32,514 nt of DNA, taken from NCBI GenBank assembly GCA_021324445.1, contig JAJPJC010000069.1, positions 1-32,514 of the forward strand. Direction: 5' to 3'. The notes below the pieces were generated by a model that was not told the origin of the DNA, did not search any database, and saw only the letters and a list, made by a program, of their open reading frames with translations. Numbering within the stretch: position 1 is the stretch's first letter; each line of letters opens with the position of its first letter. Shown one piece after another: positions 1-7,706 of the stretch. The position numbers and the translations under genes are program-made. The DNA is from Isosphaeraceae bacterium (GTDB taxonomy: Bacteria; Planctomycetota; Planctomycetia; Isosphaerales; Isosphaeraceae).

Positions 1-1
1 C

Positions 2-280
2 GATCAGTACGCCGCCATCCTCATCGCCAAGAAGGACGGCCAGACCATCACCGGCCGCGTGGGGAATCTCTTCGGTGACTCGCTGAACGTGGTCGAGAAC
101 ATGTTCGACCCGGGTCGCTTGACGAACGTGCGGCGCGCCGACATCGAGGAGATGAAGCCGTCCCCGGTCTCCATGATGCCCGCGGGATTGCTGAACAGCT
201 TGACCGAGGACGAGATCCAGGACTTGCTCGCATTCCTCCTCGCGCGCGGTCCGTCGCAAGCGAAGGGTCCCGGTGAGTGA
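2..280 (+). CDS. C-terminal end of a PVC-type heme-binding (cytochrome c) protein, partial
   Basis: The reading frame is open from the window edge to a TGA at 278-280, giving about 92 C-terminal residues; the start lies outside the window. The residues read as a small beta domain (ILIAKKDGQTITGRV, then NVVENMFDP and a run of charged residues) followed by MPAGLLNSLTEDEIQDLLAFLL. The closing 'MPxGLLxxLTxxEIxDLLAFL' helix is typical of the C-terminus of the large planctomycete/Verrucomicrobia membrane-bound dehydrogenase-plus-cytochrome c proteins (putative heme-binding domain family). The CxxCH heme motif itself is not visible because it would lie upstream. Family assignment is from motif memory; the role, probably periplasmic electron transfer or sugar oxidation, is inferred. 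Confidence 0.7.
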   Translation, partial: DQYAAILIAKKDGQTITGRVGNLFGDSLNVVENMFDPGRLTNVRRADIEEMKPSPVSMMPAGLLNSLTEDEIQDLLAFLLARGPSQAKGPGE

Positions 281-1016
281 ACAGCGGGCGGGAAGTCGTC
301 GAGCTGCATCAGGCTGGCTCCACTCGGCTCGTCGCGATCGACCTGCCGTGGGGACCGATTCACGGCGGGCGATCGGCTCAGGGATGCTCCGATTCTCCGG
401 TGGTTGCGACCTCGAGTGGCATCAGGGGCACCCCGCCGCGGCTGATGGACTCGCGGGCTCTTCGCGATCGCCGAGCGGCTCGGATGTGCTCGACACCGAG
501 GGAAACCACCCCGGTCAACTGGACCAATTGCGTCGTGGACGCGACTTCGAGCTACGGGAGTACCCTGCGGCCGTTGGGGTCGCCCATCCTTGCATCGAGG
601 CCTGGCTCCTCGCCGAGGCATCGGCGATCTCGCGGGCGATGGGACTCGCTCAGCAACCTCAGACTCCTGCGCAGACCGAGTGGCTTCCTGCGCCCTGTAG
701 GAATCGAGGCCATAATCCCAAGACCGTGCTCGGTCGCTGCGCGGGACTCAACCGACACTTGTCTTCTGTGGAGACGACCCAGATCGTCCGAGAGATCCGG
801 GACCTCGATGCGATGCGCAACCGCTGCCCAACGAGCTTCGCCCCATTCGCGGATGAGGTCATCGCAATCATCAAACCCATCTTCGAGAGGAGCGGAAGCG
901 ATCCGGCGGTTTCCGGAGTCGGCCGTCGAGACCTTGGTGTGTCGCGGAGTCGACCATCGGTGGCCCTGAGAGCCGGCTCGAGTCCAGGCCCGTGGATCCG
1001 AAGATCCACAGCTTGA
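273..1016 (+). pseudogene. DUF4276-like protein, probably degraded
   Basis: This frame is open from a GTG overlapping the stop of the previous gene, but only the middle looks like a real protein. From about 486 to 910 it reads DTEGNHPGQL, then AVGVAHPCIEAWLLA, HNPKTVLG, IVREIRDLDAMRNRCP and SFAPFADEV. That order resembles the C-terminal half of DUF4276-type (TOPRIM-like) proteins as I remember them. The first 70 codons and the last 35 are low-complexity and Arg/Ser/Gly-rich, with nothing recognisable. In the recognisable part many codons end in A or T, unlike the neighbouring genes. I read this as a 5'-truncated or decaying gene, possibly acquired. An intact but divergent 247-residue protein remains possible. 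Confidence 0.42.
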
Positions 1017-1116
1017 TGATAGGCTCGCTCCCCCCTGCGTTCCTCGCCAGGGGGACCCCGTCTCCGGCCACGTCGGTGAGCGATCTCTGGGACGGTCGGC
1101 GCGGCGGAACCCGGAC

Positions 1117-1524
1117 TCAGCGCAGATCGAATGAGTAGTCGTTCCAGTCGGGGGCGACTTCCACGTCCAGGCCCGACGTGCCGGGATCCCGGTACTTGGC
1201 AGGCAGCGACCAGCCGCCGGGGTTGGGAAAGATATGAACGCGATACTTGCCGGGTGCCACACCCTCGCCCCGACCGTGCGAGTGGAGGGAGAAGGAGCCA
1301 TCGGCTCCCAGCCAGCCCTGGGCGGCGTGGTCACCCGAATCGAAGCAAATCATCACGTGACCGAGCGGATGGCCCTCCAGGTTCACACGACCCGTCACGG
1401 GAGCCAGCCCGGCCGGCCCCATCGCCGGACCCAGGGGGTCGGCCAACGCCAGCGGCGTCAGCACAGCACCCAGACCCAACACCCAGCCAAACCAAAGACG
1501 TGCGGAGTGAATGTGCATTCCCAC
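1117..1524 (-). CDS. Small secreted protein with a carboxypeptidase-regulatory-like fold
   Basis: The 135-residue product starts with a signal peptide (hydrophobic LWFGWVLGLGAVLTPLALA, likely cleaved before DP). A compact beta-sandwich-like domain follows: VTGRVNLEGHPLGHVMICF, then GADGSFSLHS, PGKYRVHIFPN, KYRDPGTSGLDVEV and a terminal NDYSFDLR. The 'V.G.V...G.PL' opening and the 'KY.DP.TSGL..EV' ending are typical of the short carboxypeptidase-regulatory-like proteins common in planctomycetes. The start is uncertain: the GTG at 1524 and the ATG at 1518 both give the same signal peptide, and a GAGGTG lies 14 to 20 bases upstream. No neighbour suggests a partner. Function is unknown; a cell-envelope structural or binding role is inferred. 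Confidence 0.7.
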   Translation of the reverse strand: MGMHIHSARLWFGWVLGLGAVLTPLALADPLGPAMGPAGLAPVTGRVNLEGHPLGHVMICFDSGDHAAQGWLGADGSFSLHSHGRGEGVAPGKYRVHIFPNPGGWSLPAKYRDPGTSGLDVEVAPDWNDYSFDLR

Positions 1525-2024
1525 GGCAGTTCTCTGTTCACCTCGTGATTATGTGGATGGTTTCGTGGTTGATCCCAATCTTGTGCTCATGAATGCGTCG
1601 GGCCGAGGACGGGCTGACCGTCGCGCGCCGCGCGGGCCTGTGGTGAGTCGGCGCCCCGCTGAGCTTCGGGGCGGGAGGCCTTTGGATCATGCCGGGACAA
1701 GCCGGGACTGCACCACACAACTCGAGGAACGTTCGGGGTGAGATCTTGAGGACACGGGCGACTCCGCCGCGATGCGCAATCGTCGGGAGTAGTGGGACCG
1801 TCCCCACTGGGGAGTGAGGGTAGCTGGCCGTGCCGGAACCGGGGCGATCGCTCGTCCCGGCTCATCTCTACTGTATTATAGCGACAATTTCCAGGGAATG
1901 TTCCGGGATTCGTCACGCGGGAGCCGGCGGCGCGCTTCCGAGGACCTGGGGACTTGGCATCCCGCGCGGCGGCTGGCACACTACCAGATCGAGTCACCCA
2001 CCGCCACCATCCGGAGCCCCAACG
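1525..2024. other. Gene-free spacer between divergent genes
   Basis: I see no convincing coding sequence here; the short frames are Arg/Pro/Gly-rich with no motif. The stretch sits between the divergent genes for the small secreted protein and the double-thioredoxin protein, so it should hold the promoters of both. The only suggestive element is a TATTAT at 1874. Confidence 0.6.
1874..1879 (+). promoter_or_regulatory. Possible -10 box for the double-thioredoxin gene
   Basis: TATTAT lies in a short AT-rich patch in an otherwise GC-rich spacer, about 145 bases before the ATG at 2025. No matching -35 hexamer is visible at the usual distance, so this is weak. Confidence 0.22.
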
Positions 2025-3146
2025 ATGCACCGAGCCTTCACAACGCGGGCGATCGCGGTCCTGGGCCTGTCCCTCGCAACCGGCGCGGCGCTGGCCGATC
2101 CTCCGGGATTGAAGACCCTGGCGATCGGGTCGCCGGCACCCGACTTCCATCTGCCCGGTGTCGACGGCAAGACGTACTCACTGGCGGACTTCGCCGGCGC
2201 CAAGGTTCTCGTGGTGATCTTCACCTGCAACCACTGCCCGACCGCCCAGGCGTATGAGGGCCGGATCGCACGGCTCTACGCCGACTACCGGGAGAAGGGG
2301 GTCGCCGTCGTGGCCATCTCGCCCAACGACCCGGCCGCTGTCCGGCTCGACGAGCTGGGCTACACCGACCTCGCCGACTCGTTCGAAGAGATGAAGATCC
2401 GCGCCAGGGATCACCAGTTCGCCTACCCGTATCTCTACGACGGCCAGACCCAGGCGACGGCCAGAGCCTACGGTGTCCTGGCCACGCCGCATGTCTTCAT
2501 CTTCGATGAGCAGCGGATGCTCCGCTACGTCGGGCGGTTCGACGATTCCGAGGTCAAAACCATCAAGTCGCACGACGCGAAGAATGCCGTCGAGGCGCTG
2601 CTCGCCGGCAAACCGGTCCCCGTCGCCACCACGCGCGTCGTCGGCTGCTCGACCAAGTGGGCGGACAAGCAGGCCGACGCCCAGCGGTCGCTGGCGCGCT
2701 GGAATGCCGAGCCGGTCGCGATCGCGCCCATCGAGCTGGACGCCGTCGCCAAGCTCGCCCGCAACGACACCAAGAAGCTCCTGGTCGTGAACCTCTGGGC
2801 CACCTGGTGCGGCCCGTGCGTCGCCGAGCTGCCCGAGCTGGTCACGATGAACCGGATGTATCGCCACCGCAACTTCCAGCTGGTCACGATCAGCATGGAT
2901 GACCTGGCCAGGCGCGATGAGGCGCTCCAGGTCCTCAAGGACCATCACGTCGCCGCGACCAACTACATCCTCAGCTCGTCGGACCGCGACAAGTTCGCCG
3001 AGGCCCTGGACCAGGAGTGGCCCGGACCGGTCCCCTACACCCTCGTGATCGCGCCCGGAGGAAAGGTCCTCTACCGCAAGACCGGCCAGCTCGACGCCCT
3101 GGAGCTGAAGCGGGCCATCGTGGGCTACCTGGGCCGGACGTATTGA
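2025..3146 (+). CDS. Secreted protein with two thioredoxin-fold domains (redoxin plus TlpA-like)
   Basis: The 373-residue product has a signal peptide (about residues 1-25, ending ALA-DPP). The first domain (about 30-195) is AhpC/TSA-redoxin-like, with GSPAPDF, a CNHC motif at 68-71 and a TPHVF cis-Pro loop near 155. The second domain (about 240-373) is TlpA/ResA-like, with NLWATWCGPC (Cys262 and Cys265) and a VPYT cis-Pro loop near 337. A lone Cys208 lies in the linker (VVGCSTKW). Such proteins are thiol-disulfide oxidoreductases or peroxidases of the cell envelope. The ATG at 2025 was chosen because a GGAG lies 8 bases upstream and the signal peptide begins there; the frame is open further upstream but is nonsense-like. 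The gene stands alone. The exact substrate is unknown. Confidence 0.88.
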   Translation: MHRAFTTRAIAVLGLSLATGAALADPPGLKTLAIGSPAPDFHLPGVDGKTYSLADFAGAKVLVVIFTCNHCPTAQAYEGRIARLYADYREKGVAVVAISPNDPAAVRLDELGYTDLADSFEEMKIRARDHQFAYPYLYDGQTQATARAYGVLATPHVFIFDEQRMLRYVGRFDDSEVKTIKSHDAKNAVEALLAGKPVPVATTRVVGCSTKWADKQADAQRSLARWNAEPVAIAPIELDAVAKLARNDTKKLLVVNLWATWCGPCVAELPELVTMNRMYRHRNFQLVTISMDDLARRDEALQVLKDHHVAATNYILSSSDRDKFAEALDQEWPGPVPYTLVIAPGGKVLYRKTGQLDALELKRAIVGYLGRTY

Positions 3147-3522
3147 AGCCAGTCGAGGTGGGCATGCTCAGCGAGGAACTCGTTGCCGAACGGATATCCC
3201 TGGGCGGGATTTGGACCGGTGGTTGGCACGGCTCGAATCCCGGAACGCCGGGGATGACGCCGACTTTCATGGGGCAGGTGTCCGAGTGAAGATACCGAGG
3301 TGGTGTGTCAACGCCGACGGCGCGGGGGAGCATTTCCATGGTCTTCCCTTCCATACGGGCGTCCTCGGCTTCGCGCGGGGGTCGAGTCGAGCGGATGGGC
3401 GAGTTCTCGGCGATCCGCTCACCCCTGGACTGATCCCTCGGCCGGGCTGCGGGCCGCCACCTGCCGGATCGCTTCCTCCAGCCCGCCGAAGACGACCGGC
3501 TGGATCACGAGAAGATCGAGGG
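3147..3522. other. Gene-free spacer between convergent genes
   Basis: Nothing here is convincingly coding. The spacer separates the 3' ends of the double-thioredoxin gene (+) and the serine hydrolase gene (-), so a terminator is expected, but I found no clear hairpin followed by a T run. A tRNA-like stretch near 3225-3256 was examined and rejected. Confidence 0.55.
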
Positions 3523-4788
3523 TCACCGTCCCGTGAGGGCCCCGGTCTGGACCGCCTGGTAGACCGCCTCGGCCACCTGGAAGGCGGTGCCGCCGCTCGG
3601 ATCCTGACCGCCGTGAGAGGTGTTGATGGAGACGAAGACTCCGCTGTCCGAGGAGGGGTAGAGGATCAACTGCGAGGTGTATCCGGGGACGTTCCCGCCC
3701 TTGGTGACCTCGGTGGGCCCGGCGCTGGTGTCGATCGCCGTATCCCATCCCAGGCCGTATGAGGCGTCGGAGGGGGACTTCACCCCGTGTTGCCGCGTCG
3801 GTGTCGAGGTCCACATCAAGGCGTAGGTCGCCGGATCGAGGAGCCAGCCGCTCAGGAGTGCCGTCATGTAGGTGGCCATGTCCTGGGCCGTCGAGACCAT
3901 CCCGGCGGCGGCGTACATCGCCTGTCCGTTCAGGACCCGGGCCCGCGGCCACTTGCCGTGCCGGGGCGCGCCGTAGCCAACCGCCTGGTCCGGGACCGTC
4001 GCGGACTGGCCCAGCACCTGGGTCGCGGACATCCCCAGCGGTCCCAGGATCTGATCCTGGATGAAGGTGCCGTACCGTTGCCCGGTCCACTGCTCGATGA
4101 GCTCGCCGAGCAGGTCGTAGTTCGTGTTGCTGTACGAGGCCTGCGTCCCGGGGGCGTAGAGGAGGGGCTCGTTCGCGATCGACGCGAGCTTGGCCCGCTT
4201 GGGCCGGGCGTCCCCCACATTCGGGATGCCGCTGCTCATGTCGAGCAGCTCCCTGATGGTGACCTGGGACCACTGGCGGGGCAGCTTGAACAATTTCGTA
4301 TTGTGCAAATAGTCACCGATCGGAGCGTCGAGGTCGAGCGGGTGGGACGTGCCCTGGCTCTCCTGGTAGAGGAGCAGGACACCCAGGGCGGTGACCGTCT
4401 TGGTCAGGGAACCGATGTCGAAGCGGGTGTCGGCCTGGACGGGCGAGCCGGTCGCCACGTCGCCCAGCCCATATCCCTGCGCCAGGGCGACCTGCCCGTC
4501 GATGACGACCGCCACGGAGATGCCGGGGAACTGGTCAGAAGCGAAGTCGGGCTTCAGGGCCAGTGCGACGCGGTCGGCCAGGTCGGTCGCGTCGGCCAGA
4601 CCCTGGGGGCCTGAGGCCATGAGCAGGCGCCGATCGAGCGCCTCGGCCTCGGGCCGCGCCCGCCGGCGGGCGCGGCGTCCGGGCGGATCGGCCGCCCGGG
4701 TCGGGGCCGGGCCCACGGCGAAGCCGAAGTGGGGGGTCCGGGTCCGGGATGCTGCGCGGGAATCCCGCCGTCGCGCGAACAGATGCAT
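3523..4788 (-). CDS. Beta-lactamase-like serine hydrolase (class C/PBP family) with LEPR-like N-terminus
   Basis: The 421-residue protein carries the class C beta-lactamase/DD-peptidase fold. The catalytic SLTK is at 127-130 (ser nucleophile and lysine), the YSN motif at 219-221, and KGG at 363-365 stands where KTG/HxG is expected. LLDMSSGI and the PGTQASYSNTNYDLLGELIE stretch are also typical. Family members include esterases, D-aminopeptidases and beta-lactamases, so activity cannot be read off. Before the domain lies a basic N-terminus with EALDRRLLMA at 49-58, resembling the planctomycete LEPR-xLL motif (xLExRxLLx) often found near the start of exported surface proteins. The ATG at 4788 was chosen because GAGG lies about 9 bases upstream and the MHLFARRRDS start resembles other LEPR proteins. 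An in-frame ATG at 4857 exists. It has no operon partner. Confidence 0.87.
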   Translation of the reverse strand: MHLFARRRDSRAASRTRTPHFGFAVGPAPTRAADPPGRRARRRARPEAEALDRRLLMASGPQGLADATDLADRVALALKPDFASDQFPGISVAVVIDGQVALAQGYGLGDVATGSPVQADTRFDIGSLTKTVTALGVLLLYQESQGTSHPLDLDAPIGDYLHNTKLFKLPRQWSQVTIRELLDMSSGIPNVGDARPKRAKLASIANEPLLYAPGTQASYSNTNYDLLGELIEQWTGQRYGTFIQDQILGPLGMSATQVLGQSATVPDQAVGYGAPRHGKWPRARVLNGQAMYAAAGMVSTAQDMATYMTALLSGWLLDPATYALMWTSTPTRQHGVKSPSDASYGLGWDTAIDTSAGPTEVTKGGNVPGYTSQLILYPSSDSGVFVSINTSHGGQDPSGGTAFQVAEAVYQAVQTGALTGR

Positions 4789-5282
4789 CCTGCTTGTCCT
4801 CACGAAGTTGCGCCCGATCTTCAACGAATCCCTCGACCGGGCCAACACGATGTGCAATGCCGTCCGGGGGGGCTCGGCCGTGGAACGAGAGCGCGGGCGA
4901 TCCGGTGGGCCCGATCGATCGCCAGATTGCCTCGATCTGGCGTCCCTGGTCGATCACCACCCCTGCGGAGGTCGCGACGTGAGGGTGTCCGACCCATCCG
5001 TTCGAGGAGGCCGCATTATCTCCGGAATCCGCCGTCGAGCGAGGCCATCTCCGTCAAAATCCAGTGGTTTTCTTGTAAATAATCTTGAAGATGGGCCGGG
5101 CCCGATTCTGGACCTCGTGCGTCCCAGCCCGTCCTCGCGAGACGTCCGCTGGCGGCGCGGTCGTCTTCACCCACGAAGAGGGCAAGACCGAAGTGAACCA
5201 GGCCGCGCGTTTCGGTCCCTCGAGGGAAATCCGGATCAACCCCGGACAGAGGCACCGGGGCTTTCTCGGAGGACCGGGGGCG
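4789..5282. other. Spacer upstream of divergent genes
   Basis: No coding sequence is supported. The spacer lies between the divergent hydrolase gene (-) and the small unknown gene (+). It contains a perfect 8-bp inverted repeat at 4920-4942 and one AT-rich patch near 5060-5085 (TTTTCTTGTAAATAATC) that could hold a promoter for the + gene, though no clear -35/-10 pair is visible. Confidence 0.5.
4920..4942. repeat. Perfect 8-bp inverted repeat (hairpin or operator candidate)
   Basis: CGCCAGAT and ATCTGGCG flank a 7-base spacer (TGCCTCG). The element lies about 130 bases upstream of the hydrolase start. It has no T run, so a protein-binding site is as likely as an RNA hairpin; chance is possible. 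Confidence 0.35.
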
Positions 5283-5687
5283 ATGGGAACCGTGGCAGAC
5301 TCTTCCCAAGACCGACCGAGACGACGGAAGCGGCGGGAGCGCTTCGATCCGCGGCTCGAAGAGATCTATCGAGCATCCGGGCTGGTGCGGCAGGGGCAGC
5401 CGCGGCGGAACTACCGCAATGCCCTCTGGGCCATGAGGGCCTTGGGTCGCCTCATGGACCACGGCCTGTCCTCGTTCGAGTGGCTCTACAGCAGCGATCG
5501 CGTCCATACCATGAGGAAGATGGTCCTCTCGGCCCTGGGCCGCATCGAGGATGAGGAGGAGATGGTCGCCATGGCGCGCGAACTCTGCCAGCGCCAGCCG
5601 ACGACTCGCGATGCAGTCGCCATGATCCGGCGCTATCGGATCGAGCGTTCGCGGGAAACTCGCCACGGGCCGGGGTCGCTCGCCTGA
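5283..5687 (+). CDS. Small basic protein of unknown function
   Basis: The 134-residue product begins with a strongly basic, probably disordered tail (DRPRRRKRRERFDPR). An all-helical region follows: LEEIYRASGLVRQ, RNYRNALWAMRALGRLMDHGLSSFEWLYSS, RKMVLSALGRIEDEEEMVAMARELC, then PTTRDAVAMIRRYRI. I recognise no named domain; the length and composition suggest a cytoplasmic, possibly nucleic-acid-contacting protein, which is inference only. The ATG at 5283 is preceded by GGAGGA, whereas the frame's upstream part (from 5085) is not protein-like. The gene is monocistronic and followed 22 bases later by a perfect 21-bp palindrome. Confidence 0.68.
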   Translation: MGTVADSSQDRPRRRKRRERFDPRLEEIYRASGLVRQGQPRRNYRNALWAMRALGRLMDHGLSSFEWLYSSDRVHTMRKMVLSALGRIEDEEEMVAMARELCQRQPTTRDAVAMIRRYRIERSRETRHGPGSLA

Positions 5688-5709
5688 AGGGACCCGCGCC
5701 ATTGGGATG

Positions 5710-5761
5710 GTGGGGCAGCCGCCCTCGGCTACCCTTTGCCAGCCGAGGGCGGCTGCCCCAC
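5710..5761. repeat. Perfect 21-bp palindrome (hairpin repeat) with CCCTTTGCC loop
   Basis: The arms at 5710-5730 and 5741-5761 are exact reverse complements over 21 bases and enclose a 10-base loop (ACCCTTTGCC). The right arm begins AGCCGAGGGCGG and ends CTGCCCCAC. The position, 22 bases after the stop of the small unknown gene, fits a terminator, but there is no T run. One arm recurs inside the coding sequence at 30231-30251 with a single mismatch, which argues for a dispersed repeat rather than only a terminator. Confidence 0.85.
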
Positions 5762-6136
5762 ACGGTCCCCTCACCCTGGCGGCAATGACCTCCTCCGCCC
5801 AGCACCGACGCCCGCGCTTGAGGGACCCAGCCCGGGGAATCCCCGACAGACTTTGCTCGCATTCCGGAGAAGCCCGGTGCGTCCCTGCGGTCCCCTCGGG
5901 CGAACGGCGGGGGCTCGATCTGGTGGCCGCGCCTGTCGAGCCCCCTCCGCGGTCCGCCGTCGCTTTGGCGCGGCGGGCCGACGTGCTGATCCCCTCGCGC
6001 TCATCTTCCACGGCCGCGTGCTCGAGGCGTCCGCCTCGGGCCGCGGCCCTCGTGATGCACTGGCTGGAGGCCGCGCAGGATGGCTCGGGAGCGACGCGCG
6101 CACCCGCACGGCCCGGACCGATCGAATCCACCGCGG
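5762..6136. other. Gene-free spacer
   Basis: No frame here has recognisable protein features; all are Arg/Pro/Ala-rich. It lies between the 21-bp palindrome and the terminator of the membrane-protein gene, which reads in the opposite direction. Confidence 0.5.
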
Positions 6137-6175
6137 AAAAACCTGGGATTCCGCAGCCCAACCCGGTAGGAATCC
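6137..6175 (-). terminator. Probable rho-independent terminator of the small membrane-protein gene
   Basis: Read on the minus strand, GGATTCC and GGAATCC form a perfect 7-bp stem (6175-6169 with 6152-6146) around a 16-base loop. A run of five T follows four bases later (6141-6137). It begins 2 bases after the stop codon of the membrane-protein gene. The stem is short for this GC content. Confidence 0.5.
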
Positions 6176-6177
6176 GG

Positions 6178-6798
6178 TCACGCTTCCCGCACCGGCCGCC
6201 GGATTGCCCAGGCGATGACCAGCAGGGCCAGCCACCACGACACGCCGTAAATCAGGTTCTCGTAATCCTTGAAGCGAACCATCAACAGGGCTGTAAAGGA
6301 CATCTGGACCGCCGGGATGAAGAACCGCGGGGTGAAGAGCCACGCCAGCGCCGCGAAGAAGAACGTGCTCAGGGTCCCCCAGGCCGGTTTGTACCATCGG
6401 GATTCCCAGCCGGTCAGCGCATTGAGCATGACCAGGTTGAACGAGAGGATCAGGAATGTCGCCCAGAGCCGGGTCACGACGCTGATCGACGGCGACGACC
6501 CGAACCAGCCGGCCCCGACCAACATGCGCAGGGCCGCCACCACGGCGGCCAACTCACCCGCCCAGAGGAATACCAGACGAGGATCGCGCCGGACACCGGG
6601 GTCAGAAAGGCCCTGGCACGCCAGGAAACACACCAAGTGAATCCAGGCCACGGCCGTCACCGCCCGCGACCATCGGTCCCCCTGGCGCTCCAGGGCCCGC
6701 TCCAGATCCGCGCGCAACACGTCCTTCCAACCTGCCGGAGGCGCCTCGACCACCCAGACGCCCGCGGCCTGCTCCTCTTCCGCCAGGGAGTCGATCAT
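6178..6798 (-). CDS. Small polytopic membrane protein of unknown function
   Basis: The 206-residue product has a soluble acidic/amphipathic N-terminus (to about 42) and then five or six membrane segments, roughly at 46-63, 75-97, 107-127, 140-158, 160-175 and 183-200, ending in a basic tail (RRPVREA). The segments are rich in Trp and Phe. I recognise no named family or catalytic motif. The ATG at 6798 was preferred over the GTG three codons upstream because GAGG sits 8 bases before it. A terminator-like hairpin follows the stop immediately. No neighbour is co-oriented nearby, so the gene is probably transcribed alone. Confidence 0.72.
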   Translation of the reverse strand: MIDSLAEEEQAAGVWVVEAPPAGWKDVLRADLERALERQGDRWSRAVTAVAWIHLVCFLACQGLSDPGVRRDPRLVFLWAGELAAVVAALRMLVGAGWFGSSPSISVVTRLWATFLILSFNLVMLNALTGWESRWYKPAWGTLSTFFFAALAWLFTPRFFIPAVQMSFTALLMVRFKDYENLIYGVSWWLALLVIAWAIRRPVREA

Positions 6799-7706
6799 GC
6801 TTGCCACCTCGCTCAGACCCTTCGAGAGACCCTCGATCGCGAATCAACCCGTCGAAGTCTACCACGCGTCTTGGCAATGTGGGGATATTGGGAAATATGG
6901 TCGGGGTCGCCAGGGGCCCCACTGAGGCCGGTGTTTCCTCGCCGACCGCTCCGCCTGGCGGGGCGGTAAGGTCAGTCCCCGCGCCGCCGGCTCCGCAAAG
7001 TCGCTGGTCAGCCTGAACCGCAGCGGACCGCGGCAACGGCGTCGGCTCTGTCCTCGGCACGGTCTCTCTGGTCAGTTCGGAGGCATTTCGTCAGATCGGG
7101 CATTCGCTGGCGAGGCTCCTGGTGGCGGTGCCGGGCGGCGTCCACGCACGACGCCGCTGCGAAGCCCGGGCGGTGCGGGATCTGTCGGCGGAGCCCCACG
7201 GGCCGATGCGTTGATCCTCGATCGGCTTCCCGCGGGACCGGGATCAAAGGTCGGAGCCGGCCCCTCGAGCACGACTGGCGTGGACATGTCAGAGTTGTCG
7301 ATCGCGGTCAGAACGTGATGGTTTTCCCACTTTTCGAGGATCTTCGGGCGGCACTGCCGACCACCGGCAGGTGAGTCTCACAGCTCCACCGAAGGTCGGG
7401 AAGCTCCAGGATGAGCGGCACACCCAAGCGAAGGCATCGACCGCCTACCGAGTCGAGGCCTTGTACGAAAAGTCGACCGACGAGACGTCCCCAGACTGCG
7501 AGACGACCTTGCCTGGAGGGAGCCGATTGCGCTGTACGGGGCCGAGATCCGATTCGTGCCAACTCGTTCGTTCGGGGGGGACGATCCCCGGGGGAATGAG
7601 AGAGCACGACGGCGGGAACGGCGCTTGCAGAAGCGGCCCGCTCGGGGAGACAATGTCAGACCCAGCACGCCTGGGATGACGTCGTCGAACGGAGGAGTGC
7701 CCACCG
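6799..7706. other. Long gene-free spacer
   Basis: About 900 bases between the divergent membrane-protein and flavoprotein genes contain only short, compositionally biased frames on both strands. I found no RNA gene, no transposase motif and no clear promoter. It may contain decayed coding sequence that I cannot identify. Near its 3' end a GGAGGAG nine bases before 7707 is the ribosome site of the flavoprotein gene. Confidence 0.5.

Noticed and set aside
3205..3280. tRNA-like sequence with a GCTCGAATCC T-loop-like stretch
   Set aside because: The flanking bases do not form a T stem (CACGG cannot pair with CCCGG), and no acceptor stem or anticodon arm could be drawn around it.
3787..5554. Long plus-strand frames opposite the serine hydrolase gene and in the spacer beyond it
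   Set aside because: They are opposite-strand shadows caused by high GC at third positions; none shows a motif, and the minus-strand hydrolase explains the sequence up to 4788.
6799..7706. Decayed transposase or island remnant in the long spacer
   Set aside because: I could not find a DDE or HUH motif, terminal inverted repeats or a target duplication; the frames are simply compositionally biased.
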